Origin: Aquilutibacter rugosus
GTDB lineage: Bacteria; Pseudomonadota; Gammaproteobacteria; Xanthomonadales; Xanthomonadaceae
Assembly (NCBI RefSeq): GCF_036541335.1
Contig: NZ_JAZHBO010000001.1
Span: 310,001 to 374,000 of the forward strand
DNA: 64,000 nucleotides
Reading direction: 5' to 3'
This document shows positions 41,811 to 51,753 of the stretch, in pieces. A program made the position numbers and the translations under genes. Below the pieces are notes generated by a model. The model had not been told where the DNA came from. It saw only the letters and a program-made list of their open reading frames with translations, and did no database searches. The stretch's first letter is position 1; each line of letters opens with the position of its first letter.

Positions 41811-44800
41811 ATGCACGTCCAACCCCTACTCGCGCCGGAATTGCCCGCGCGTGCGGCCGGCGCTCGCCAGGCCCTAACCGATCACTGGAGCCGTGATGAG
41901 GCCACCCTCATCCGTGAGCTGCTGCCCCTGGCCGAATTGCCCGCCGACTCGGCTGCGGCCGCTCAGGCCACCGCCCACGACCTGGTTTCCCGCGTCCGGC
42001 GCATGGCCAAGGACCAGGGTGCCATCGAGGCCTTTATGCGCCAGTACGACCTCGGCTCCGAGGAAGGCATCCTGCTGATGTGCGTCGCCGAGGCCCTGCT
42101 CCGCATCCCCGATGCCGAGACGGCCGACAAGCTGATTCGCGACAAACTGGGCGATGCCGACTGGCGCCGTCACATGGGCGAGAGCGATTCGCTGCTGGTC
42201 AACGCTTCGACCTGGGGCCTGATGCTGACCGGCAAGCTGGTCAATCTGGCAGGCGACACCAAGCGCGACGCGCACGGTGCGTTCAAGCGCCTGGTCGGCA
42301 AGATGGGCGAGCCGGTAATTCGTCTGGCGACCTATCAGGCCATGAAAATCATGGGCCATCAGTTCGTTATGGGCCGCAGCATTGACGAAGGCCTGGCCCG
42401 TAGCCGTAAAGACGACGCCGCCAATTATCGCTACAGCTTTGACATGCTCGGTGAGTCGGCGCTGACTTCGAAAGATGCGGCGCGTTATCTGCGGGCTTAT
42501 CGCGATGCCATCCATGCGATTGGCAAGACCGGCCCTAACGGCAGTTTCGTGGGCACCGATGTGTTTGCTGCGCCCTCGATCTCGGTCAAGCTCTCGGCGC
42601 TGCACCCGCGCTACGAACAGGCCAAACGCGCACGCGTGATGACCGAGCTGGTGCCCAACATTATTGAGCTGGCGCAACTGGCCAAATCCTACGGCATCGG
42701 TCTGACCATTGACGCCGAGGAAAGCGAACGTCTCGAACTCTCGCTCGATGCGATTGCCGCCGCGTACCGCGATTCGTCCCTGCAAGGATGGGAGGGCTAC
42801 GGCCTGGCCATCCAGGCCTACCAGAAGCGTGCGGGCGATGCGATTGCCTTCATTGCGGAACTGGCAGTTCAGGTCGGTCGCCGCATCCCGGTGCGCCTGG
42901 TTAAGGGTGCCTACTGGGACTCGGAGATCAAGAAGGCGCAGGTCGAGGGTCTGGACGGCTATCCGGTGTTTACACGCAAGGCCAACACCGACGTGTCCTA
43001 TCTGGCCAACGCCCATCGCATGCTGCAAGCCGGCGACGCCATCTACCCCATGTTCGCCACCCACAACGCACAAACCGTGGCCGCTGTGTATGAGCGCGCC
43101 AAACTGCTGGGCCGTCTGAATCAGTTTGAGTTCCAGAAACTGCACGGCATGGGCGATGACCTGTATTCGCAGGTGATTCCGGCCGACCGTCTCAATGTGC
43201 CGTGTCGCGTATATGCGCCGGTCGGCTCGCACGAGGATCTGCTGCCCTATCTGGTGCGACGCCTGCTCGAAAACGGCGCGAACTCGAGCTTTGTCAATCG
43301 CATCACCGATGACAGCGTCCCGGTCGAAGCCCTGATCGAAGACCCGATCCGTCACGTGCAAGCGCGCGAATCCATTGCACACACCAAAATTCCGCTGCCG
43401 GTCGATCTGTACCGCAGCTTCGGCATTAACAGGAGCAACTCCATGGGCGTCAATCTCGCCAACGACAATCAACTGCGTGAACTGGCCGAAGGCCTGGCTG
43501 CCGCCGCGAGCAAGCAATGGTCTGCCGCACCGCTGGTACCGGGTGCACAACTCACGGGCGAAACCACCAACGCGACCAATCCGGCCAAGCGCTCGCAAGT
43601 GGTCGGCCAATGGCAAGCTGCCGATAGCGCCACCGTTGAACTGGCACTGCGCAACGCTACCGATGCATTTGAATCATGGAATGCCACGCCGGCCGCCGGT
43701 CGCGCTGCGATCCTCGAGCATGCCGCCGATCTGATGGAATCGCGCATGGCCGAGTACATTCATCTGTGCACTCTGGAAGCCGGCAAGACCATTGCCGACG
43801 GCATCGCCGAAGTGCGCGAAGCCGTGGATTTCCTGCGCTATTACGCCGCACAGGCGCGCGAGCTGTTTGTAACCGAACAACTGCCCGGCCCCACCGGCGA
43901 ATCCAACACCCTGCAACTGTCCGGTCGCGGCGTGTTCGTGGCGATCTCGCCGTGGAATTTTCCGCTGGCTATTTTTACGGGACAAATTGTTGCAGCACTG
44001 GTCGCCGGTAATACCGTGATCGCCAAGCCTGCCGAACAGACCAACCTCATCGGTTACGCCGCGATTCGCCTGCTGCACGAGGCCGGTGTGCCTGCCGCCG
44101 CACTGCAGTACCTGCCGGGCGATGGCGCCACGGTCGGCGCCGCATTGACCAAGGACCCGCGCGTCGCCGGCGTCGTATTCACCGGCTCGACTGAAACGGC
44201 ACGTGCGATTAACCGCGCATTGGCTGCGCGCGATGCGGCCATCGGCGTACTGATTGCCGAAACCGGCGGCCAGAATGCGCTGATCGCCGACTCGTCCTCG
44301 CTACCGGAACAGGTCGTCAAGGATGCCATCGGCTCGGCGTTTACCTCGGCCGGTCAACGCTGCTCCGCGGCTCGTGTGCTGTACGTGCAAGATGACATTG
44401 CCGACAAGGTCGTCGGCATGCTCGCCGGCGCCATGAAGGAACTCGTAGTCGGTGACCCGGCCCTACTCTCCACCGATGTCGGCCCGGTCATTGATGCCGA
44501 TGCACTTGGCCAATTGCAGGAACATGCGGCGCGCATGGATCGCGAAGCCACCCTGGTCGCCACGGCACCGGTCACCGATGCAGTGGATCAGGGCTCTTTC
44601 TTTGTGCCGCGCGCCTACGAACTGCAGTCGCTGTCGCAACTGACGCGTGAGAACTTCGGCCCAATCCTGCACGTTCTGCGCTGGAAGTCCGATGAACTCG
44701 ATGCCGTCATTGACGACATTAACCGCACGGGTTACGGCCTGACACTGGGCGTGCATTCGCGCATTGATGAAACGGTTAACCGCATTACATCGCGCGTGCG

Positions 44801-44999
44801 CGTCGGCAACTGCTACGTCAACCGCAATCAGATTGGCGCCGTGGTCGGCGTGCAGCCGTTCGGTGGCCAGAACCTGTCGGGTACCGGTCCCAAGGCCGGC
44901 GGCCCGCACTACCTGCCGCGCTTCACCACCGAAAAGACCATCACGGTCAACACCACGGCAGCCGGTGGCAATGCTTCGTTGCTGACGCTGGCCGACTGA
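41811..44999 (+). CDS. putA: Bifunctional proline dehydrogenase / L-glutamate-gamma-semialdehyde dehydrogenase PutA
   Basis: Oxidises proline to glutamate in two steps with FAD and NAD. The 1062-residue protein has a helical arm, the PRODH barrel (about 170-470; ISVKLSALHPRYEQA, RLVKGAYWDSEIK, FATHNAQT) and the aldehyde dehydrogenase half (about 570-1040; SPWNFPLAIFTGQIVAAL, ETGGQNALI, catalytic Cys851 in GQRCSAA). The N-terminal ribbon-helix-helix DNA-binding domain of Escherichia coli PutA is absent, so this short form is purely enzymatic and needs a separate regulator; none is adjacent. Electrons enter the quinone pool. Confidence 0.97.
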   Translation: MHVQPLLAPELPARAAGARQALTDHWSRDEATLIRELLPLAELPADSAAAAQATAHDLVSRVRRMAKDQGAIEAFMRQYDLGSEEGILLMCVAEALLRIPDAETADKLIRDKLGDADWRRHMGESDSLLVNASTWGLMLTGKLVNLAGDTKRDAHGAFKRLVGKMGEPVIRLATYQAMKIMGHQFVMGRSIDEGLARSRKDDAANYRYSFDMLGESALTSKDAARYLRAYRDAIHAIGKTGPNGSFVGTDVFAAPSISVKLSALHPRYEQAKRARVMTELVPNIIELAQLAKSYGIGLTIDAEESERLELSLDAIAAAYRDSSLQGWEGYGLAIQAYQKRAGDAIAFIAELAVQVGRRIPVRLVKGAYWDSEIKKAQVEGLDGYPVFTRKANTDVSYLANAHRMLQAGDAIYPMFATHNAQTVAAVYERAKLLGRLNQFEFQKLHGMGDDLYSQVIPADRLNVPCRVYAPVGSHEDLLPYLVRRLLENGANSSFVNRITDDSVPVEALIEDPIRHVQARESIAHTKIPLPVDLYRSFGINRSNSMGVNLANDNQLRELAEGLAAAASKQWSAAPLVPGAQLTGETTNATNPAKRSQVVGQWQAADSATVELALRNATDAFESWNATPAAGRAAILEHAADLMESRMAEYIHLCTLEAGKTIADGIAEVREAVDFLRYYAAQARELFVTEQLPGPTGESNTLQLSGRGVFVAISPWNFPLAIFTGQIVAALVAGNTVIAKPAEQTNLIGYAAIRLLHEAGVPAAALQYLPGDGATVGAALTKDPRVAGVVFTGSTETARAINRALAARDAAIGVLIAETGGQNALIADSSSLPEQVVKDAIGSAFTSAGQRCSAARVLYVQDDIADKVVGMLAGAMKELVVGDPALLSTDVGPVIDADALGQLQEHAARMDREATLVATAPVTDAVDQGSFFVPRAYELQSLSQLTRENFGPILHVLRWKSDELDAVIDDINRTGYGLTLGVHSRIDETVNRITSRVRVGNCYVNRNQIGAVVGVQPFGGQNLSGTGPKAGGPHYLPRFTTEKTITVNTTAAGGNASLLTLAD

Positions 45000-45033
45000 T
45001 CGGCGTACGCAAAGCCCGCAACACGGGCAAATA

Positions 45034-45063
45034 AAAACGGCGGCCAATTGGCCGCCGTTTTTT
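45034..45063. terminator. Bidirectional terminator between putA and the FadL-type gene
   Basis: AACGGCGGCC and GGCCGCCGTT pair perfectly around AATT, with an A run on the left and T6 on the right, serving both convergent genes. Confidence 0.92.
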
Positions 45064-45081
45064 GTTGTTGCAATGTAGCGA

Positions 45082-46521
45082 TTAGAACTTGTACTGACCG
45101 CCGACTGCAATGACGTTGGCGCCGCCGGTGGCTTCGCCCGTGATGAGCGTACCGGTGGAGGAAACACTGCGGATCGGCGAATCCTTGACGTTGACGCGCA
45201 TGAAGGCCGCATCGAAGCTCAGCTTGTCCGACATGCGGTAGGTACCGCCGATCGACAGCAAGGTGCGATCGTTGTCGGGCAGACGCGGGGTGCGGTTGGC
45301 ATCGTGGGTCGGCGTTTCGTCACGGCCGATACCGGCGCGCAGGGTCAGAGCCGGGCTCAGATCCAGTTCACCGCCCAGCGAGTACATGTTCGAAGCGGAC
45401 CAACCGTAGTCTTCGGTACCGATCACCGTACCGTCGTCACGCTTGATGGTCACGTTCTCCAGCGTGGTCCAGTCGGTACGCTGGTATTCACCCATCACGC
45501 GGGCCGACGGGGTCACATCGTACGATGCGGAGAAGGTGTGCGTGCTCGGGGTAGTCAGCTCGGCGCCACCCTTGCCCGAAGCAAAGCGAGTCGACATACC
45601 CGGCAAAGCCAGAACATTGGCCGGCACGGTGAACTCGATGTCACCCTTTAGCTCGTGGGCGATTTCGGACTTGTAGTTGTAGCCAATGGCCAGCTTGTCA
45701 GTCGGACGCCATTGGAAACCGGCCGTCCAGCCGATGGCACTGTCTTTGCCGCTGACCGAGAAGAAGCCATCGTTCTTGCCCGGGCCGTAGGGCGCGGTCG
45801 GGGTCAGACACATCGGGGCCAGTTGCGAGGCAATGGCGGCCGGACGCAGTGCTACCGGCAGCGCACCGATTTGCTGGACGATACCACCGCAAACGGCAGT
45901 GCCCAGATCCAGAGCGTTGGTCAGTGTCACATCAGCGTGCTGCAGCACCAGGCCGACGCCGACGGAGAACTGATCGGAGGTCTTCCAGGCGGCCGACAGC
46001 GTGGCATCAATGACTTTCACGTCGGAAGTGACGGCGTTGTAACGACCAACCCAATCCTTGTCCCATTCGGTCTTGAGGCCATACGGTGCGTTCACACCAA
46101 AACCAACCCAGAGATTTTCCAGGTTGCCGTGCAGCGGCATGACGGCGGCAAACGAAGGCACTGCGGTCGGGTCACCCGGATCACCGCCGTTACCGCCGCT
46201 GACCGACTTGGCCAGGCTGTTGACCGGAGCCGGTTGCGAAGCCAGGGTCGGCGCGGCAAGGGCGGTACCGGTGAATTCGCCGCTCAGGTCAATCACGCTG
46301 ACATTGTTGGCAACGGTGGTGCGATCCAAATTGACCATTGCAGCCGGATTGGTGATGGCGACAGTGGCGTCATCTTTAGCAACGGTGGTACCGGTGAAAG
46401 CACGGCCCAGAGCCTTGGTGCTGTTTTCGCGGATCTGGAAGCCCGATGCCTGAGCAACCGAGACCACGCTCAGCACGCCGATAGCCAGCGCGCTCAGTCG
46501 CAGAGTGTTCTTGTTCTTCAT
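45082..46521 (-). CDS. FadL/OMPP1-type outer membrane transport protein
   Basis: A 479-residue outer-membrane beta-barrel of the FadL/TodX family, which passes long-chain fatty acids or other hydrophobic compounds. The ATG at 46521, with GAGAG ahead, begins a signal peptide ending AQA (about residue 25); SGFQIRENSTKALGRAFTG is the conserved hatch-domain start and ITNPAAM the S-kink-type NPA motif. It ends in VGGQYKF, the aromatic signal for BAM. Substrate unknown. Confidence 0.9.
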   Translation of the reverse strand: MKNKNTLRLSALAIGVLSVVSVAQASGFQIRENSTKALGRAFTGTTVAKDDATVAITNPAAMVNLDRTTVANNVSVIDLSGEFTGTALAAPTLASQPAPVNSLAKSVSGGNGGDPGDPTAVPSFAAVMPLHGNLENLWVGFGVNAPYGLKTEWDKDWVGRYNAVTSDVKVIDATLSAAWKTSDQFSVGVGLVLQHADVTLTNALDLGTAVCGGIVQQIGALPVALRPAAIASQLAPMCLTPTAPYGPGKNDGFFSVSGKDSAIGWTAGFQWRPTDKLAIGYNYKSEIAHELKGDIEFTVPANVLALPGMSTRFASGKGGAELTTPSTHTFSASYDVTPSARVMGEYQRTDWTTLENVTIKRDDGTVIGTEDYGWSASNMYSLGGELDLSPALTLRAGIGRDETPTHDANRTPRLPDNDRTLLSIGGTYRMSDKLSFDAAFMRVNVKDSPIRSVSSTGTLITGEATGGANVIAVGGQYKF

Positions 46522-46670
46522 AACGATGACGCTCTCAAAATTGGGGGGAACGAATGGAAAACGGCGGCTTGTGTCGGCACAATGGGTAAGGCGAACTTCA
46601 AAACCTACGCCACCGAATCTCACCGCTACGTCTTTTTAACGTTTAAATCGCAGGCTTGCAACCGAAACTG

Positions 46671-47369
46671 ATGGGTTTATTTATTGCACTGCCGCAAAAA
46701 CCAACACGTCACTGGACGTGGGCAACGCCGTTATTACTGCTGATCATCATCGGTTTGCACGCAGTGCAATGGTGGTTAGGTCCCCATGCGCAAAGACAAT
46801 GGCAACTGCAATGGGGAATGCTCAGCGGACACTTGCAAACACTGCACGATTGGCAGCAAGCGCTGCAGGGCGGTCGTCTTTTGCGCTTGTATACAGCGAC
46901 CTTTTTGCACATCAACTGGTCGCACGCGATCGGTAACTTAGTGTTCCTGCTGATCTTCGGTCCTGCAGCAGAACGCGTACTCGGCAGCTTGCGATTTCTG
47001 CTGCTGTTTGTAATCGCCGGCGCCATTTCAAATCTTGCAACTGTTGCTGCATATCCCGGCGACGCGCACTACGTCATCGGCGCCAGTGGTGCAATTTCCG
47101 CAGTCATGGGCGCGTATATCAGCCTGCTTCCGCGCGCACAGCTCGGTATTTTTCTGCCGCTGGGATTCTTTGTGCAGGTGATCAAGGTGCCCGCGCTGGC
47201 ACTCGTCAGTCTGTGGTTTGCAATGCAGGTGATCTTTGTCGTGGTCGGCGCACTCAACGGATCGGTCACATGGATCGGTCACATTGTCGGCTTTGTTTTC
47301 GGCATCCTGTTTGCGATGGCATCACGCCATACGATCACGAAGGCACTGCGCAAGCAGCAAGGCTACTGA
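46671..47369 (+). CDS. Rhomboid family intramembrane serine protease
   Basis: A 232-residue membrane protein with six predicted helices. Catalytic Ser139 in GASGAIS and His204 in GHIVGF form the rhomboid dyad, and the early TFLHINWSHAIGN supplies the conserved oxyanion/His-Asn elements. I use the ATG at 46671; a TTG five codons upstream is possible. It is divergent from the FadL-type gene and convergent with the S41 peptidase. Substrates unknown. Confidence 0.9.
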   Translation: MGLFIALPQKPTRHWTWATPLLLLIIIGLHAVQWWLGPHAQRQWQLQWGMLSGHLQTLHDWQQALQGGRLLRLYTATFLHINWSHAIGNLVFLLIFGPAAERVLGSLRFLLLFVIAGAISNLATVAAYPGDAHYVIGASGAISAVMGAYISLLPRAQLGIFLPLGFFVQVIKVPALALVSLWFAMQVIFVVVGALNGSVTWIGHIVGFVFGILFAMASRHTITKALRKQQGY

Positions 47370-47425
47370 TCACAACAGCCGTGAATGCGCGGATGCAAAG
47401 GTGTGCGCACGCGCGCGACGGAACC

Positions 47426-48724
47426 TTACTTTGACTTCAGAACCTTGAGTGCCTGTTCGATATAGCTTTCGCCTTCGAGCAGATCACCCGGGCGAATATT
47501 GCCTGCATCTTCGGAAGCACGACCGGCCGCACCGATATGACCGGGCAGACTGACCTCGCTGTAGCCGGGTTCACCCGACACTGATGCGCCCGGCTTGGCC
47601 GAGAACGTCACTTGCGGTGCAATCCCAATGGCCTGAATTGACTGACCGGAGGGCGTGAAATAACGCGCCGTCGTGAGTTTGACACTGTCGCCGTTATCGA
47701 GCGGTAACAGCGTCTGCACACTACCCTTACCGAACGTGCGACTGCCGACAATGGTGGCTCGCTTGTGATCGCGTAGCGCACCGGCCAGCACTTCGCTGGC
47801 GCTGGCGGAACCGACATCCACCAGCACGACGACTTTGGCACCGTTGAGCAAATCACCGGGCGTCGCGTCAAAGGTAATGTCGTTGCGTTGCAGTCGGCCG
47901 CGCGTACTGACAATGCGACCCGAAGGCAGCAAGTCATCGGCAATCTGCACGGCGCCGTTGAGCAGGCCGCCCGGATTGCTGCGCAGATCAATCAGGACAC
48001 CGCGCAATGCGCCACTTTTCTGCAGCGACTGCACCGCCGACTCGAAATCATTGGCGGTATCGGCCTGGAACGAGGCAATACGGATGTACCCGTAGCCCGG
48101 TTCAAGCAGGCGCGAACGCACGCTCGCCACCTTAATGGTTTGGCGCTTGACCTTTATTTTTAAGGGCTTTTCCTGACCTTTGCGGATGATGGTCAGCTCG
48201 ACCTCGGTGCCTTCGGGACCGCGCATATCGAGTTCGGCATCGTCTTTGTGATCGGTCAGCATCTGACCGTCAATGGCCACCACCAAGTCACCGGCTTTGA
48301 TGCCGGCGGCCTGGGCGGGCGAACCGTCGATCGGAGCGATGATGCGCAGCGTGCCATCATCCTGCGTCTGGACCTCGACACCGATGCCCTGATAGTTGCC
48401 GCGCGAACGCTCATCGAAGTTGTCGGCGTCATCGCCTTCGAAATAGACGCTATGCGGATCGAGACTGCGCACCAGACCGCGCACGGCCGACTGCATCAGC
48501 TCGTGATCATCTACGGGCTCCACATAAGCTTGCTTGACCGCCTGATAGACCTGTACAAAACGACGGATTTCCTCGAGCGGAACCGGCGATTCGTCCGCTG
48601 CAACTTTTGCCTCTTTCGCTTTCGAAGGCGTGGCGGCAGTTTGCGCCTGCGCAGTGGTAACGGTCAGCGCCATGCTCAGAGCAACGGCGAGGGTGGCAAG
48701 TCGGCAGGGCATAGGCAATGTCAT
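47426..48724 (-). CDS. S41 family C-terminal processing peptidase
   Basis: Periplasmic serine/lysine protease of 432 residues. Signal peptide (ending AQAQ, about 28), then a PDZ domain with GIGVEV and SPAQAAGIKAGDLVVAIDG (about 117-160), DLRSNPGG, the Ser motif GSASASE and the Lys motif RTFGKGSVQ. It follows envC by 18 bp in the gpmI-envC-ctp order seen in many gammaproteobacteria, suggesting control of cell-wall hydrolases or membrane protein turnover. Confidence 0.95.
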   Translation of the reverse strand: MTLPMPCRLATLAVALSMALTVTTAQAQTAATPSKAKEAKVAADESPVPLEEIRRFVQVYQAVKQAYVEPVDDHELMQSAVRGLVRSLDPHSVYFEGDDADNFDERSRGNYQGIGVEVQTQDDGTLRIIAPIDGSPAQAAGIKAGDLVVAIDGQMLTDHKDDAELDMRGPEGTEVELTIIRKGQEKPLKIKVKRQTIKVASVRSRLLEPGYGYIRIASFQADTANDFESAVQSLQKSGALRGVLIDLRSNPGGLLNGAVQIADDLLPSGRIVSTRGRLQRNDITFDATPGDLLNGAKVVVLVDVGSASASEVLAGALRDHKRATIVGSRTFGKGSVQTLLPLDNGDSVKLTTARYFTPSGQSIQAIGIAPQVTFSAKPGASVSGEPGYSEVSLPGHIGAAGRASEDAGNIRPGDLLEGESYIEQALKVLKSK

Positions 48725-48742
48725 GCCACCCAGTTTAGGCCA

Positions 48743-50116
48743 TCACTGCAGCATCGAACGCGGATTGATCGGCGAGCCGTTACTGCGCAATTCAAAATAC
48801 AGCGCCGGCCGGCCCTGCCCGCCCGAGGCCCCAACCGTGGCGATGGTATCGCCGCGACCCACGCGATCGCCGACGTTCTTGAGCAGCGCCTCGTTGTACG
48901 CATACAAGCTCATACGGCCACCGCCATGATCAATGATCAGCAACTGACCGTAACCCGTCATCCACTGCGCGTACACGACTTCGCCGGCGGCGACGGCGCG
49001 CACGGGTGCTCCGCGTGAGGCGCCAATCAGCAGACCCTGGCTGCGGCGACCGTCGGGCATGGTGCCACCAAAGCCGGCCAATAAGGCGCCCGTGGCAGGC
49101 CAACCGACGCCGCCCACCGCAGGACCGGTACTGGCAATTGTGGGCTTGGGCGTATCAATGCGTTGCGGCGCGCGCACCGGCTCGGTGCTTTCGGTGCGTG
49201 TTGGCGTGCTTGCCTTGGTATTGGTATTGGCGGCAACCTTGGTGGTGCCGGCACCCTTGTCCGCCGTACTATTGGCACGCGCTACGCGCTGTTGCTCGGC
49301 CCGCAGTCGCTGCTGTTCGCGCGCGGCGTCAGCCGCCCGCTTCTTGGCGATGGCACGTCGTTCCTTTTCGGCTCGCGCTGCCGCGGCCCGCAACTGGCCC
49401 AGCAGCTTGTTGAGCCCGGCCACATCCTTGCCCAGCGCCTTCTCGCGCGAGGCAGTGGATGCGTACTTGGCATTCAGTCCTTGCAGGAGCTTGGCGCGAT
49501 CGGCCCGATCTTTCTCGAGCTGCTGCACCTGCGAACGCTGCGCCAACTGACTGCGCGTCAGTTCGCGCTGGCGCCCGTTGATCTCCCGCTGCACGGTATC
49601 AAGGCCGACCAACTGCTGATTCAGACCCCGGATGCGCTGCTGCCGATCTTTTTGCAGATAGCGGTGATAGGTCAACGTGCGTTGCGATTCGGCCACGCTA
49701 TCTTGCGACAGCAAGGCCTTGAGCGGCCCCTGCCGGTTCTGCCGATACGCTGCCCTCAACAAGCGCTCGCGTTCCGTAACTTGCGCGCCCAGATCACCGG
49801 AAAGCACTTGTTTCTGTGAGTTCAGGCGTTGCAGATTACTCTGCTCGACCGTGATGCGCTGTTGTGTCGTGGCCAATGCACGTGCCGAAGCGCCGACCCG
49901 CTCTTCGACTGTACGCAGATCCTTGGCTGCACTGCCGCGCTTGGAATCGAGCTTGCGACGATCGGCCGCTACTGCCTTGAGTTCCTTGCGTTTGGCTGCC
50001 AGCTGTTTCTCCAATGCCTTGGCATCGGCCGGCGTTTTTTTAGCCGCTTGTGCGAAGGCATCGCCGCCGCCGACCAGCAGGGCAACAATCAGACCAACGG
50101 CCGCGATGCGTTTCAT
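48743..50116 (-). CDS. envC: Murein hydrolase activator EnvC
   Basis: Activates amidases at the division septum. The 457-residue exported protein has a signal peptide (ending AFAQA), a long coiled coil (about 28-250, rich in K/E/R/Q), a low-complexity Thr/Ala linker and a C-terminal LytM/M23 domain (about 335-457). The metal-binding His and Asp of active M23 enzymes are missing: QGLLIGASRG replaces HxGxD and YFELR replaces HxH, as in EnvC proteins that regulate but do not cut peptidoglycan. Starts on the gpmI stop (4-bp overlap). Confidence 0.93.
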   Translation of the reverse strand: MKRIAAVGLIVALLVGGGDAFAQAAKKTPADAKALEKQLAAKRKELKAVAADRRKLDSKRGSAAKDLRTVEERVGASARALATTQQRITVEQSNLQRLNSQKQVLSGDLGAQVTERERLLRAAYRQNRQGPLKALLSQDSVAESQRTLTYHRYLQKDRQQRIRGLNQQLVGLDTVQREINGRQRELTRSQLAQRSQVQQLEKDRADRAKLLQGLNAKYASTASREKALGKDVAGLNKLLGQLRAAAARAEKERRAIAKKRAADAAREQQRLRAEQQRVARANSTADKGAGTTKVAANTNTKASTPTRTESTEPVRAPQRIDTPKPTIASTGPAVGGVGWPATGALLAGFGGTMPDGRRSQGLLIGASRGAPVRAVAAGEVVYAQWMTGYGQLLIIDHGGGRMSLYAYNEALLKNVGDRVGRGDTIATVGASGGQGRPALYFELRSNGSPINPRSMLQ

Positions 50117-51633
50117 GCCAGCAAGCTCGCGCCGCTCATTTCAGCGGGCTTGGGAACGCCGAGCAGATCGAGCACGGTGGGAGCGACATCGCGCAGTGCG
50201 CCCTCGGAGCGCAACGTGGCCGCGCGCGGACCGACATAGACCAAGGGCACAGGCCCAACGGTATGCGCCGTATGCGGCTGGCCCGTGACCTGATCGCGCA
50301 TGAGTTCCAGGTTGCCGTGATCGGCAGTGATCAGCAACGAACCGCCCACCGACTCGACGGCTGCAACGACAGCGCCAATCGCGACGTCCACGGCCTCGGC
50401 GGCCTGGATCGCGGCGTTCAACATGCCGGTGTGGCCGACCATATCGGGATTGGCGATATTGCAGATGCAGACATCAAACTCGCCACTGCGAATGGCAGCG
50501 GTCAGCTTGGAGGTCACCTCGGGACAGGACATCTCGGGCTGCAGATCGTAGGTAGCCACCTTGGGGCTGGGAATCAGCACGCGCTCTTCGCCCGCATACG
50601 GCGTCTCACGACCACCGCTGAAAAAGAACGTCACGTGTGCGTATTTCTCGGTCTCGGCGATACGCAACTGCGTCATACCGCGATCGGCCAGGACTTGGCC
50701 CAGCGTGTTGGGTAGGTTATCGGCACCAAAGGCCACAGCAGCCGGCAGATCGGCGCTGTACTCGGCCAGACCGGTGAAGTTCACCAGTTGCGGGCGACGC
50801 ACGGCAAAGCCATCGAAGGTAGGGACCGTAAACGAGGCGGCCAACTGACGCGCACGGTCCGCACGGAAATTGAAAAAGATCACCGCATCGCCATCGCGCA
50901 TGGGCTCGGCACCTGCAATGACGGTAGGGGCAACGAACTCGTCGTTCTCATCGCGCTGGTACGCGGCGGCCAGCGCCTCGACACCGGTCGCGGCAGTGAA
51001 CTCGGCTTCGGCCTCGACCATGGCACGGTATGCGCGCTCGACGCGATCCCAACGTTGGTCACGATCCATGGCGAAGTAGCGCCCACTGACCGAAGCCAGC
51101 CGTGCGTTACCGACCTCGGCCAGCACTTCGTCAAGGCGCTTAAGGCTCGCCAAGGCCGAACGCGGCGGCGTATCGCGACCGTCCAGGAATGCATGCACTG
51201 CCACTTGCGACACGCCCTGCGCCCGCGCCAGACGCAACAGCGCAAACAAGTGACGCTCGTGCGAATGCACCCCGCCCGGTGACAGCAGACCCATTAGGTG
51301 CAGACAACCGCCCGAGGTTTTGACCGCACTCATGGCCTGCAGCAAGGCCGCATTGGCATTAAAGGTGCCGTCTTCGATGGCGGCATCGACGCGGGTCAGA
51401 TCCTGATAAACGATGCGACCGGCGCCCAGATTCATGTGTCCGACTTCGGAATTGCCCATTTGTCCGTCGGGCAGACCGACCCATTTGCCCTCGGTATGGA
51501 TCAGGGTGTGCGGCCGTGTGGCCAGCAACTGACGCCAGTTGGGGACATTTGCCAGCGCGACGGCGTTGTCGGCGGTTTCCTCGCGGTGACCCCAGCCATC
51601 AAGGATCAGCAGTACGACCGGTTTCTTGCTCAC
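50113..51633 (-). CDS. gpmI: 2,3-bisphosphoglycerate-independent phosphoglycerate mutase
   Basis: Glycolytic interconversion of 3- and 2-phosphoglycerate with two Mn ions. The protein (506 residues from the GTG at 51633) has LILDGWGHRE, the phospho-serine motif NSEVGHMNLGAGR, FLDGRDTPPRSA, FNFRADRARQL, CNIANPDMVGHTG and ITADHGNLE. A TTG four codons upstream is a possible start but would be closer to no better ribosome-binding site. First gene of the gpmI-envC-ctp operon. Confidence 0.96.
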   Translation of the reverse strand: MSKKPVVLLILDGWGHREETADNAVALANVPNWRQLLATRPHTLIHTEGKWVGLPDGQMGNSEVGHMNLGAGRIVYQDLTRVDAAIEDGTFNANAALLQAMSAVKTSGGCLHLMGLLSPGGVHSHERHLFALLRLARAQGVSQVAVHAFLDGRDTPPRSALASLKRLDEVLAEVGNARLASVSGRYFAMDRDQRWDRVERAYRAMVEAEAEFTAATGVEALAAAYQRDENDEFVAPTVIAGAEPMRDGDAVIFFNFRADRARQLAASFTVPTFDGFAVRRPQLVNFTGLAEYSADLPAAVAFGADNLPNTLGQVLADRGMTQLRIAETEKYAHVTFFFSGGRETPYAGEERVLIPSPKVATYDLQPEMSCPEVTSKLTAAIRSGEFDVCICNIANPDMVGHTGMLNAAIQAAEAVDVAIGAVVAAVESVGGSLLITADHGNLELMRDQVTGQPHTAHTVGPVPLVYVGPRAATLRSEGALRDVAPTVLDLLGVPKPAEMSGASLLA

Positions 51634-51753
51634 TATGCGGTTCAATCCGAAATCTATATGAATGGCCGGAAGTCAGTGTGACTTTGGTCAGTAGCCAACG
51701 GCCGGTTCCTATGGGATTGTAACCAACACCGCCGTTTTACTGGAGATTCCTAC

